Shown: positions 1 through 6,570 of the stretch, in pieces
Numbering within the stretch: position 1 is the first letter of the stretch
How the letters are laid out: the number at the start of each line of letters is the position of its first letter
NCBI GenBank assembly: GCA_011051925.1
Contig: DRKE01000466.1
Location: 1 to 15,414, forward strand
DNA length: 15,414 nt
DNA from: Deltaproteobacteria bacterium
GTDB lineage: Bacteria; Myxococcota_A; UBA9160; UBA4427
Direction: 5' to 3'
Translations under genes and position numbers: made by a program
The notes under the pieces: generated by a model
What the model was told of the DNA's origin: nothing
Database searches by the model: none
Seen by the model: the letters and a program-made list of their open reading frames with translations, nothing else

Positions 1-1200
1 CACATCAAATGCCTCCGCCCGCGACCCGTCTTCGGGCTCCCGCTCCTCGATATCCGGCGCTGCGCCGACGCCAGGGCGATCGAGGCGACGATCCGCCAGG
101 CCTGGCGGGACCGGACCCTCGAGCTGCGGGCCACGGGGCGCCAGCTGAAATCCCTCGGAATCGATGTCGGTGCCGTCGAGGGCGGATCGGTCCTGGCCTT
201 TCCGCTGGCCGGGGAATCCCCCGATGCCCAGGTCCTGATGCAACGGCTCGGTGAGGCGATCCTGCCGAGCACCGGCCCCCTCGGTGGACTCGCCCTGCCT
301 TCCGTGGAGGATCGCGTACTCGAAGTGAGCGGCCATCTGGGCTCCGCCACCGATCTCGACTGCCGGATCGGCACGCAGATCCAGAGCCTGCAGAAGCGCG
401 CCCAGGAGGCCGCGGATCGGACGCGGCGAAGTCGTCGGGCGACGGGATCGGGCCGTGCGCCGGGCTTCATGCCGACCGGGATGCCGCAATCGATCGCGGA
501 ACGGGGCCATCGCCCGAGGGTCCTGCTGGTCGGTCCACGGCTGATCGAGAACCGGGCCCTGCGAGAGGAGCTGGCGCGGCGGGGATTCATCGCGGCGACG
601 GCACGAGGCGAAACCGAAGCGCTCGCCCGACTGGCCGCGATGACCCCGGAACTGGTGCTTTCCCAATATGCGCTGGGTCGCAGCGACGGCGCCACCTTCA
701 TCCAGGCCACGCGCGCCCTGCCCGGGATCGAACGCATCCCGGTCGTGCTGCTCGACGATGCCCTCCACGACAGCCGACGAGAGGCCGCACGCACGGTGGG
801 CGCCGCGGGCTATGTGATCGAACCGGTGGAACCCGACCGGTTCGTGGCGCGCCTCCAGCGGGTGGTCGACACCCCCGGAAATCGCCGATTCACGCGCTAT
901 CCACAACGGCTGGCGGCCCGCGTCGAAGGCTTCGATCTCGATTGCCTGGCGACCGAAGTCGGCCGTGGCGGCATCTTCATCGCGACCCACGACGACTTCG
1001 AGACCCCTCTCGACATCCGCTGCGAGATCGCCCTTCCCGAGCTCGGACGGACATTGCGCTTCGCGGGTGAGGTCCGCTACCGGACGGATTCCCAGGGCAC
1101 GAATCCGACCGGCCTCGGGCTGCGATTCCGCGACCTCTCGACCGAGGACGAAGTCTCCCTGATCGAGTATCTCGCCTGGCTCGAATCGACACGGCCCTGA
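1..1200 (+). CDS. Receiver-like (pseudo-receiver) plus PilZ domain protein, 5' truncated
   Basis: The frame is open from the first base to the TGA at 1198-1200, so the gene starts upstream of the window; the ATG at 238 is only an internal methionine. The first ~150 residues match no family I recognise and end in an Arg-rich, probably helical stretch (about 385-450). About 517-870 has the alternating hydrophobic pattern of a response-regulator receiver (RVLLVG, then PELVLSQYALG, IPVVLLDD, GAAGYVIEPV). The usual acidic pair, phospho-acceptor Asp and Lys are replaced (VGPR, LSQ and EP in their places), so it is probably not phosphorylated in the usual way. About 883-1180 is a PilZ domain with an RRFTR (RxxxR) motif. 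Its second motif reads EVGRGG instead of D/NxSxxG, so c-di-GMP binding is uncertain. It converges on the esterase gene, 68 bases away. Domain calls are good; the function, perhaps motility or surface control, is inference. Confidence 0.85.
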   Translation, partial: HIKCLRPRPVFGLPLLDIRRCADARAIEATIRQAWRDRTLELRATGRQLKSLGIDVGAVEGGSVLAFPLAGESPDAQVLMQRLGEAILPSTGPLGGLALPSVEDRVLEVSGHLGSATDLDCRIGTQIQSLQKRAQEAADRTRRSRRATGSGRAPGFMPTGMPQSIAERGHRPRVLLVGPRLIENRALREELARRGFIAATARGETEALARLAAMTPELVLSQYALGRSDGATFIQATRALPGIERIPVVLLDDALHDSRREAARTVGAAGYVIEPVEPDRFVARLQRVVDTPGNRRFTRYPQRLAARVEGFDLDCLATEVGRGGIFIATHDDFETPLDIRCEIALPELGRTLRFAGEVRYRTDSQGTNPTGLGLRFRDLSTEDEVSLIEYLAWLESTRP

Positions 1201-1218
1201 CCCTTCGCCGTCTCCCGT

Positions 1219-1243
1219 CCACAGAGGGTCCGGAGGCCCGTGG
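1219..1243. terminator. Possible bidirectional terminator hairpin between convergent genes
   Basis: In the 68-base gap between the two convergent genes, CCAC (1219-1222) pairs with GTGG (1240-1243), and GGGTC (1226-1230) pairs with GGCCC (1235-1239) around a CGGA loop, with one G-T wobble and a 3-base bulge (AGA). No T-run follows on either strand, so intrinsic termination is not established. The position between two gene ends is the main support. Confidence 0.3.
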
Positions 1244-1268
1244 TCGATCGGATCGCGACCCGTCGCAT

Positions 1269-2036
1269 CTACCGCCGACCGAGGAAGTCGGCGGCCGCCC
1301 GAGCCAGGGCGGGGCCATCGTAGTCGACCGTCGCGACATGTCCGGAACGCTCGAGCAGGAAGAGTTCCTTCTCCGTCGAGCCGACCTCTTCATGGATCCG
1401 GACCGCATCCCGGGGACGGGCCGTCCGATCGAGACGCCCGTGGGCCACGAGGATCGGACACCTCACCTTCGGCAGATCGGGAATCACCTTCGCCTGCAGC
1501 GCGATCAGCTCGGCCACCGCGGAAAAGGGCATGGCCTCGAGCCCGGGATGCCGGGCCCGGGCCCGGGGCTCCTGGATGTCGGAACCGGTCTTGGGACGCG
1601 AGGAAACGAAGCGGCGGATCAGCGGCAGCAGCTGCGGGATCGGCGGGGACAGCACGAGCGGTGTTCCGATCACGACCATCGCCTCCACCTCGTCGGTCTC
1701 CGCCAGGCACAGACTGACGAGTCCCCCCATCGACAATCCCACGAGAAAGACCCGATCGTGCTCGGATCGAAGGGCCGCGAGCTCGGAACGGGCGCCCTCG
1801 ACCCAGTCCTGCCACGAGGTTCTCGCGAGGGCATCGGCACCGTCCTCGTGACCTGCCATCCAGGGGCCCCGGGCACGCAGGCCGCGTTGCACGAGGGCCT
1901 CCGCGATCGGTCGCACCTCGTAGGGCGTCCCGGTCAACCCGTGCAGGCAGAGTGCGGCCGCGCCATTGGCCCGGTCGGGCTCGGGCAGGAGATCGAAGGC
2001 CTCCGGATCGACGGCTTCCCGATCGGCCGCCGTCAT
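1269..2036 (-). CDS. Alpha/beta hydrolase, Est30-type carboxylesterase
   Basis: A 255-residue serine hydrolase with a compact alpha/beta fold, resembling the Est30/monoglyceride-lipase group. Visible parts are an oxyanion-region LHGLTGTP at 31-38, the nucleophile elbow GLSMG with Ser102, a probable catalytic Asp203 in AHGRLD, and His233 in RSGHVA. The length is normal for the family, there is no signal peptide, and it is probably cytoplasmic. The start used is the ATG at 2036-2034, which shares ATGA with the larC stop. A longer frame runs to 2243 but lies inside larC and has no family resemblance, so I reject it. The overlap implies translation coupled to larC. The natural substrate cannot be read from sequence; short-chain esters are typical of relatives. 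Any link to nickel-cofactor metabolism rests on position only. Confidence 0.88.
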   Translation of the reverse strand: MTAADREAVDPEAFDLLPEPDRANGAAALCLHGLTGTPYEVRPIAEALVQRGLRARGPWMAGHEDGADALARTSWQDWVEGARSELAALRSEHDRVFLVGLSMGGLVSLCLAETDEVEAMVVIGTPLVLSPPIPQLLPLIRRFVSSRPKTGSDIQEPRARARHPGLEAMPFSAVAELIALQAKVIPDLPKVRCPILVAHGRLDRTARPRDAVRIHEEVGSTEKELFLLERSGHVATVDYDGPALARAAADFLGRR

Positions 2037-3286
2037 CGACCGAGTTCCTCGCGTGCCTGCTCCATCGCTCGGCGGATGACTTCGCGAAGGGGCAGGCCCG
2101 TCTTCTTCGCGATCCGCTTGCAGTCCTCGTATTCCGGAGAACATTCGATCCCCCCCTCCGGATCCCGGATCCGCTTGACACGCAGCGTTCCCATCGGCGT
2201 CTTCAGCCGGACGGTCTCCCTTTCCAGGACGATCCGATCCCATTCCGCCATGCGCAGCCCGATGGCCGTCGATTCCGCGAAGAGGATGCGTGCCAGCACG
2301 TCCCGGTCGACCGGCCTCGCGAGAACGCGAACGAGAAAGCCGGGGCGATTCTTCTTCATCTGGAGATGCTGGAGGGCCACGTCGAGCGCACCCGCGTCGA
2401 AGAGACGCTCCATCAGGTAGTCGAAATGCTCGGGAACGAGGTCATCGAGGTTGGTTTCCATGCAGACGATCCGATCCCCCCGAAAGGCCTGCCCGCTGCC
2501 GAGCACCGCGCGCAGGACGTTGGGCAGCGGACCCTCGCGATCCTTCCCGGCACCGTAACCGATCCGTTCGACCGTCATGGCAGGAAGGGGACCGAAAGCC
2601 TCGACGACCGTCCGCAGGATGGCGGCCCCCGTCGGTGTCAGCGTCTCCCATTCGACGTCCGCCGGCACGGTGGGCATGCCCGACAGGAGCTCGAGTGTCG
2701 CAGGGGCCGGAAGCGGCAGGCGACCATGATCGGATTCGACCGTGCCATGACCGATGCCGATCGGAGAACAGGTCACACGCCCGATATCGAGTTCTTCGAG
2801 CCCGATCGCTGCCGCCGTCACGTCGACGATCGCATCGACGGCTCCGACCTCGTGGAAGTGGACGTCCTCGACGGGAACCCCATGGACCTTCGCCTCGGCC
2901 CGACCCAGCGCCTCGAAGATGGCCAGGGCGCGGGCCTTCACGGCCGGAGCAAGGCTCGCCCGCTCGATCAAGCGGCGGATCTCGGAATAGCGTCGGCCAT
3001 GGGAATGGGCATGGCCGTGCGAATGTCCCTTTCTCCCGCCCGCATGTGCGCGTGCTTCGGCTCGCTTCCGATCACGGCGGCCGGGCACCTTCACGTCGAC
3101 ATAGCGCGCCGCAAAGCCGGACCGCTCGACCTTCCGGACGACGAGCTTGAACTCCAGGTCCAACGGAGCGAGCCCCTGGACGAGCGCCTGGCGGGACAAG
3201 CCGAGATCCAGCAGAGCAGCGACGAACATGTTCCCCGCGGCCCCCGAGAACGCATCGAGATGAAGAATCTTCCGCCCCAACCTCAC
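2033..3286 (-). CDS. larC: Nickel insertion protein LarC (pyridinium-3,5-bisthiocarboxylic acid mononucleotide nickel chelatase)
   Basis: A 417-residue, full-length LarC (DUF111 family). In the known pathway LarC inserts nickel into the dithiolated pyridinium mononucleotide made by LarB and LarE, using CTP, to give the nickel-pincer nucleotide cofactor. The N-terminus (KILHLDAFSGAAGNMFVAALLDLG, 6-29) is the family signature. A His-rich loop (HSHGHAHSHG, 88-97) is a likely nickel-binding stretch, common at this place in the family. Further conserved segments are VHFHEVGAVDAIVD, CSPIGIGHGTV, LTPTGAAI and METNLDDLVPE. The gene is one uninterrupted frame, unlike Lactobacillus plantarum, where LarC is produced across two frames by a programmed shift. 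The start is GTG at 3286, because an in-frame stop lies at 3308-3310; a GGAGAGG lies about 13 bases upstream, rather far, and TTG at 3280 is the alternative. The stop overlaps the esterase ATG. Confidence 0.93.
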   Translation of the reverse strand: MRLGRKILHLDAFSGAAGNMFVAALLDLGLSRQALVQGLAPLDLEFKLVVRKVERSGFAARYVDVKVPGRRDRKRAEARAHAGGRKGHSHGHAHSHGRRYSEIRRLIERASLAPAVKARALAIFEALGRAEAKVHGVPVEDVHFHEVGAVDAIVDVTAAAIGLEELDIGRVTCSPIGIGHGTVESDHGRLPLPAPATLELLSGMPTVPADVEWETLTPTGAAILRTVVEAFGPLPAMTVERIGYGAGKDREGPLPNVLRAVLGSGQAFRGDRIVCMETNLDDLVPEHFDYLMERLFDAGALDVALQHLQMKKNRPGFLVRVLARPVDRDVLARILFAESTAIGLRMAEWDRIVLERETVRLKTPMGTLRVKRIRDPEGGIECSPEYEDCKRIAKKTGLPLREVIRRAMEQAREELGR

Positions 3287-3428
3287 CGCCCGTCTGCGAC
3301 CTCTCCGTCAACCGGCTTCCGCCCGGAGGCTATCCCATAAACCCCCACCGGGTGAGGGGCGTCCCGCTTCGGAACCGGGAGGGCCCGGGACACCGGGCAC
3401 GTCCGTCGACGCCAGGGACGGATCAGGG
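3287..3428 (-). other. larB-larC intergenic spacer
   Basis: This 142-base spacer is the longest gap in the thiL-to-esterase gene run. I see only short weak inverted repeats, for example CCCC/GGGG around 3344-3360 and GCCCG/CGGGC around 3392-3408. There is no T-run and no convincing promoter. It could hold a promoter or processing site for larC plus the esterase, but nothing in the sequence shows this. Confidence 0.3.
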
Positions 3429-4178
3429 CTAGAGCCGGTTGATGAGGGTGGCGACATGTGCCGCGCCGAATCCGTTGTCGATGTTCACCGTCGTCACGTT
3501 CGATGCGCAGCTCGTCAACATCCCGAGAAGAGCCGCGATCCCCCCGAGAGAGGCACCATAACCGACACTGGTCGGTACGGCGATGACCGGTTTGTCCACC
3601 AACCCGCCCACGACCGAGGGAAGCGCTCCCTCCATGCCCGCGACCACGATCAGCACCCGCGCCGCGCGCAGCCGGTCGTGGGAGGCCAGGAGCCGATGCA
3701 ATCCCGCCACCCCGACATCCTGCAGCACTTCGACCTCGTTTCCGAAGCGCCGGGCGACCAGCGCGGCCTCGCTCGCCACCGGCAGATCCGCGCTGCCTGC
3801 CGAAATCACGAGCACCGTTCCCTTTCCACGAATCGCCGGCTCCGCCGCGCCGATCCAGACCAGCCGGGCCGTCCCGTCGTACTCGGCTTCCGGGAGCTGT
3901 CCGAGGATTCTCGCCGCCTTTTCCGCCTCGACCCGCGTGACGAGGACGTCCTGATCGACGTGACGCAGGGCACGGGCGCTTTCGACGATCTGTTCGGCGG
4001 TCTTCTCCCCCCCGTAGATCACCTCGGGAATGCCCTGGCGCAGGGCCCGATGGGTATCGATGCGCGCGTTCGTCGTCTGGATGAAGGGCAGCTGGGACAG
4101 ACGTTCGGCGGCGGCCTCGATCCCGGTCCGGCCGCTCTTCACCGCTTCCAACAATTCGCGCAGGCTGTCCGGATCCAA
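3429..4178 (-). CDS. larB: LarB, pyridinium-3,5-biscarboxylic acid mononucleotide synthase
   Basis: A 249-residue LarB, which in the known pathway carboxylates and hydrolyses nicotinic acid adenine dinucleotide to pyridinium-3,5-biscarboxylic acid mononucleotide, the first step of nickel-pincer cofactor synthesis. The N-terminal part (1-115) has the family pattern LRELLEAVKSG...EVIYGGEKT. The C-terminal part (120-249) is the PurE/AIR-carboxylase-like domain, with ISAGSADLPVASEA, VVAGMEGALPSVVGGL and VPTSVGYGASLGG. C224 in the segment MLTSCASNV matches the LarB cysteine reported to bind the substrate covalently, and NIDNGFGAAH is near the end. The start is TTG at 4178, supported by a strong GGAGAGG three bases upstream and by good length agreement. 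It lies 30 bases after the cheC-like gene, probably in the same transcript. No larE lies in the window. Confidence 0.93.
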   Translation of the reverse strand: MDPDSLRELLEAVKSGRTGIEAAAERLSQLPFIQTTNARIDTHRALRQGIPEVIYGGEKTAEQIVESARALRHVDQDVLVTRVEAEKAARILGQLPEAEYDGTARLVWIGAAEPAIRGKGTVLVISAGSADLPVASEAALVARRFGNEVEVLQDVGVAGLHRLLASHDRLRAARVLIVVAGMEGALPSVVGGLVDKPVIAVPTSVGYGASLGGIAALLGMLTSCASNVTTVNIDNGFGAAHVATLINRL

Positions 4179-4208
4179 GGGCCTCTCCAGCTGGGTTGCC
4201 GGAGCGTA

Positions 4209-4823
4209 TCAGAGGTCGTCGGGATCCGTGGCGCCCGGATCGAGCGGGGCGTCCGACGGCCCGCCGCGGGTCGGAACCAGGACCAGACGTCCCTGCAGCA
4301 GACCGCTCGAAGCCGCGAAGGCCGACTCGATCCGGGGGGCATCGGCGCCGACCGAGGCTTCGATGAAGGCGGCCAGGGCTTCCTCGGCGCCCTCCATCGC
4401 GAGCGACGGAATCGAGGGCAGGAGCCTCGAACCGAGAGCGTCGGCAATGGCCGAGGCGACGTGGGAGGCCAGGATGTTGCCGACCTCCATCAACGCGGAT
4501 TCGAAGACGGGCGGGACCAGTTCCCCCGACTCGAGCCCGACGACCCGACGTACGAGCGCCTCGCTGGCGACGCCTGGGAAGAGGATTCCGACGATCGCGT
4601 CCAGGCATCCCTCGAACTCGAAGAAGACGCCCGTCGACGCGGGGTCGGCCCCTTCCCCCGTTTCCGAACGCAGGGGTGCCGCCGACCCGGCGTTCACGAC
4701 GACGGGCATCTGCGTTCGAATCGTCTCGCCGACGAGCTGGGCGAACGCCGCTGCCGCCTGCTCCGCGCCCACGGCCGCGAGCCCGGCCAGACGATCGATG
4801 TCGGTTTTCAGTCCGGATTCCAT
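4209..4823 (-). CDS. cheC: CheC-like CheY-P phosphatase
   Basis: A 204-residue protein of the CheC/CheX/FliY phosphatase group, which removes phosphate from CheY-P and so shortens the signal. The diagnostic segment is ESALMEVGNILASHVASAIADALG (108-131), carrying S109, E113 and N116 in the S/DxxxExxN active-site pattern. The matching first helix (11-31, LAGLAAVGAEQAAAAF) keeps the fold pattern, but Leu15 and Val18 stand where Glu and Asn would be, so only one of the two possible active sites looks functional. The Asp/Pro-rich tail (about 186-204) looks disordered. The ATG at 4823 is 4 bases after the cheA stop, so the two genes are almost certainly co-transcribed and probably coupled. A CheX-like or scaffold role is an alternative. 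Confidence 0.8.
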   Translation of the reverse strand: MESGLKTDIDRLAGLAAVGAEQAAAAFAQLVGETIRTQMPVVVNAGSAAPLRSETGEGADPASTGVFFEFEGCLDAIVGILFPGVASEALVRRVVGLESGELVPPVFESALMEVGNILASHVASAIADALGSRLLPSIPSLAMEGAEEALAAFIEASVGADAPRIESAFAASSGLLQGRLVLVPTRGGPSDAPLDPGATDPDDL

Positions 4824-4827
4824 TCGC

Positions 4828-5958
4828 CTAGACCAGATGGTTGAGGTCGAGAAGAAAGACGGGGCATCCGTCGTCGAGGACCGTCAGGCCTGCCAGGACC
4901 CGCACCGACGAGAGCAGTTCGGGGACCGGCTTGACGTAGATCTCCTGCTGCCCCTCGAAGCGATCGACGCGCAATGCAACGCGCTCGCCGTGGACCTCGG
5001 AGATCACCAGGGGCACGGAAGCGCGCTCGGTTTCGACCGCATCGATCCGCAGCTGCCGCGCCAGGCCATAGACCGGAATCGGTTCATCGTCGATCAGCGC
5101 GAAGCTGTCCCCGGCCGCCTCCTCGACCGCGTCCGACGACAGTTCGAGAATCCGCTCGACCTTCGCGATCGGCAGGGCGACCCGCTCTTCCGCGATCCGG
5201 ACGAGGAGCACGCGCTGGACGGCGGCGGTGATCGGGACGAAGAACGACGTCGTCGTGCCGCGGCCCGGCTCCGTCCGCAATTCGACGCCCCCGCCGAGTG
5301 CCTCGATCGTCGCCTTGACCGCATCCATGCCCACACCGCGACCGGAGACCTCGGAGACGGACTGCGCCGTCGACAGACCCGGATGGAAGATGAAGGCGAC
5401 CACCTCTTCGGGGGGCAGGTCCGCCACGAGATCCGGATGGATCAGCCCCGCGTCGACGGCCCGCCGACAGACGGAGCCGAGGTCGATGCCTCGACCATCG
5501 TCGCAGACGTCGATCACGATCGAATCCTTCTGGCGGCGCGCCTCGATCCGGATGCGCCCGACTTCGGGTTTTCCCGCGGCCTGACGATCCGCCGGGAATT
5601 CGATCCCATGATCGACGGCATTGCGCACGAGATGGAGCAATGGCTCGCCCAGTCGATCGAGAATCGACCGATCGAGTTCGAGTTCCGCTCCGATGATCTC
5701 GACTTCGACCCGCTTTCCGAGCCTTTCCGCGACCTGACGGGCCGTTCTCGGCAGGTTGTCCGTCACGCGGACGAGGGGCGCCGTCCGGAGTTCCAGGACG
5801 CGGCGCTGGAGTTCCGCCACCCTCCGATCGACGCGATCGAATCCATCAGCGACATCGGGGTCCTGCGCATAACGCGCGACGCCGGTCCGTAGCTGACTCG
5901 AACTGAGAATCACTTCCCCGACCGCCGACAGGAAGCGATCGAGGGTCTCGGTCCGCAC
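4828..5958 (-). CDS. cheA: CheA histidine kinase, P3-P4-P5 part (frame -1 relative to the Hpt part)
   Basis: This is the dimerisation, kinase and CheW-binding part of CheA. Numbering runs from a GTG at 5958. P3 dimerisation helices lie at 3-60 (TETLDRFLSAVGE). The P4 ATPase domain (about 65-240) has an N-box with N113 in LVRNAVDHG, a G1 box DDGRG at 153-157, GLSTAQSVSEVSGRGVGMDAVK (G2 box) and GRGTTTSFF. P5, a CheW-like domain, covers about 245-376. The same frame stays open upstream to at least 6075 through an Ala/Pro-rich linker and the true P3 beginning (NPTIRVRTETL). The GTG therefore cuts into P3 and has no evident ribosome-binding site. It is best read as the second part of one CheA joined by a -1 shift at 6075-6081; independent expression, as in split CheA proteins, is possible but less likely. 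No P2 (CheY-binding) domain is seen. Confidence 0.9.
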   Translation of the reverse strand: MRTETLDRFLSAVGEVILSSSQLRTGVARYAQDPDVADGFDRVDRRVAELQRRVLELRTAPLVRVTDNLPRTARQVAERLGKRVEVEIIGAELELDRSILDRLGEPLLHLVRNAVDHGIEFPADRQAAGKPEVGRIRIEARRQKDSIVIDVCDDGRGIDLGSVCRRAVDAGLIHPDLVADLPPEEVVAFIFHPGLSTAQSVSEVSGRGVGMDAVKATIEALGGGVELRTEPGRGTTTSFFVPITAAVQRVLLVRIAEERVALPIAKVERILELSSDAVEEAAGDSFALIDDEPIPVYGLARQLRIDAVETERASVPLVISEVHGERVALRVDRFEGQQEIYVKPVPELLSSVRVLAGLTVLDDGCPVFLLDLNHLV

Positions 5959-6039
5959 GCGGATGGTCGGATTGAGGGCCGGCGCAGCGAGCGGTCCCGG
6001 GCCCTCCGCCGGGGGGGCCGAAGCCGCCTCCGGCGCAGC

Positions 6040-6061
6040 GCCCGCCGCCGCCGCGACGGGC
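6040..6061 (-). promoter_or_regulatory. cheA: RNA hairpin downstream of the cheA slip site
   Basis: On the minus-strand RNA, bases 6061-6053 pair with 6048-6040 around a GGCG loop: 9 pairs, 8 of them Watson-Crick and one G-U. It starts 13 bases after the A7 run. Downstream hairpins stimulate -1 frameshifting in bacteria, usually at 5-9 bases, so this spacing is somewhat long. The region is very GC-rich, so a hairpin by chance is quite possible. Confidence 0.35.
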
Positions 6062-6062
6062 T

Positions 6063-6566
6063 CTAGCGACGTACTTTTTTTGGTTCGCCCCCCACTCGGT
6101 CGGGCTGGATCGGGACCGAAGGGCCCGGCTGCGATTCCGCATCGGGGACGGATCCGTCGGAAAGGGTCTCCGAAGGAGCGGCCTCGGCGGTCTCCTTCCC
6201 CAGGAGCGCGAGGAGTGCCTCGTCGGCCGGGGTCGGATCCTCCTCGTTCGACACGGCTTCGACCATGGCTTCCAGCGCCTCGAGGGCACGGAAGAGAAGG
6301 GCGAGTTCGTCTTGACTCCGCACGCGCCCCCCGGCGCGGATGCCCTCCATGCGATCCTCCATCCGATGGGACAGGTCCGCCACGGCATCGTAACCGAGAG
6401 ATGCCGCCATCGACTTGATCGAATGCGCCATGCGGAAGAGGGTGTCGATCGCCTCGGCGTTCGCCATCTCCTTCTCGAGTTCGAAAAGCGCCCGGCTGAT
6501 CTCGCCGAGATGATCCGTCGCCTCCTCGAGGAAGATCGAGCGGTATTTCGCCATGTCGAGGGACAA
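6063..6566 (-). CDS. cheA: CheA P1 (Hpt) part, ending at TAG just after an A7 run
   Basis: Residues 1-110 are a histidine phosphotransfer domain. FRMAHSIKSMAASLGY carries the phosphorylated His48, and EEATDHLGEISRALFELEK is the typical CheA helix before it. The rest (about 111-167) is a charged, Pro-rich linker ending GGEPKKVRR before TAG at 6065-6063. Alone it could only receive phosphate, since it has no kinase domain. The start is either TTG at 6566 (4 bases after the cheY stop, with a weak GGCGAG upstream) or ATG at 6554, which has no clear ribosome-binding site and would make the His residue 44. The kinase part follows in the -1 frame. A free Hpt protein remains possible. Confidence 0.85.
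   Translation of the reverse strand: MSLDMAKYRSIFLEEATDHLGEISRALFELEKEMANAEAIDTLFRMAHSIKSMAASLGYDAVADLSHRMEDRMEGIRAGGRVRSQDELALLFRALEALEAMVEAVSNEEDPTPADEALLALLGKETAEAAPSETLSDGSVPDAESQPGPSVPIQPDRVGGEPKKVRR
6075..6081 (-). promoter_or_regulatory. cheA: A7 slippery run at the cheA frame junction
   Basis: On the coding strand the zero frame reads CCA AAA AAA GTA CGT CGC TAG. The seven A bases fit the X XXY YYZ form needed for tandem -1 slippage of two lysine tRNAs, and the stop follows three codons later. A G6 run (6088-6093) lies 6 bases upstream and could pair with the anti-Shine-Dalgarno sequence with one wobble, somewhat like the dnaX stimulator. Such an A run stands out in this GC-rich window. 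A run of 7 can also be miscounted by sequencing. Confidence 0.55.
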
Positions 6567-6570
6567 GGTG

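Larger units (their letters stand above)
4828..6566 (-). other. cheA: Proposed full-length CheA made by a -1 frameshift
   Basis: If the ribosome slips back one base after reading CCA AAA AAA at 6083-6075, the next codon is AGT (6075-6073). Translation then continues through a linker into P3-P4-P5 without a stop. The product would be about 579 residues from the TTG at 6566, or 575 from the ATG at 6554, ordered P1, an Ala/Pro-rich linker without P2, P3, P4, P5. That is a normal length for a P2-less CheA. The same protein would result from a genome with A8 instead of A7, so an assembly error or a recent mutation explains the sequence equally well. Confidence 0.65.

Noticed and set aside
2037..2243. 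Longer esterase start at 2243
   Set aside because: The added 69 residues lie inside larC and show no hydrolase features, while the ATGA overlap start at 2036 gives normal length.
1952..3340. 462-codon open frame on the plus strand
   Set aside because: It lies opposite larC and has the same shadow composition, with no recognisable motif.
3341..3360. Inverted repeat after larB considered as a terminator
   Set aside because: The stem is only about 6 pairs with a bulge and there is no T-run, so it is no better than chance at this GC content.
3283..4608. 441-codon open frame on the minus strand over larB
   Set aside because: It is out of frame with larB and the cheC-like gene and shows only Arg/Gly-rich low complexity.
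4030..5892. 620-codon open frame on the plus strand
   Set aside because: It lies opposite cheA and the cheC-like gene; both of those have clear motifs, and this frame has none.
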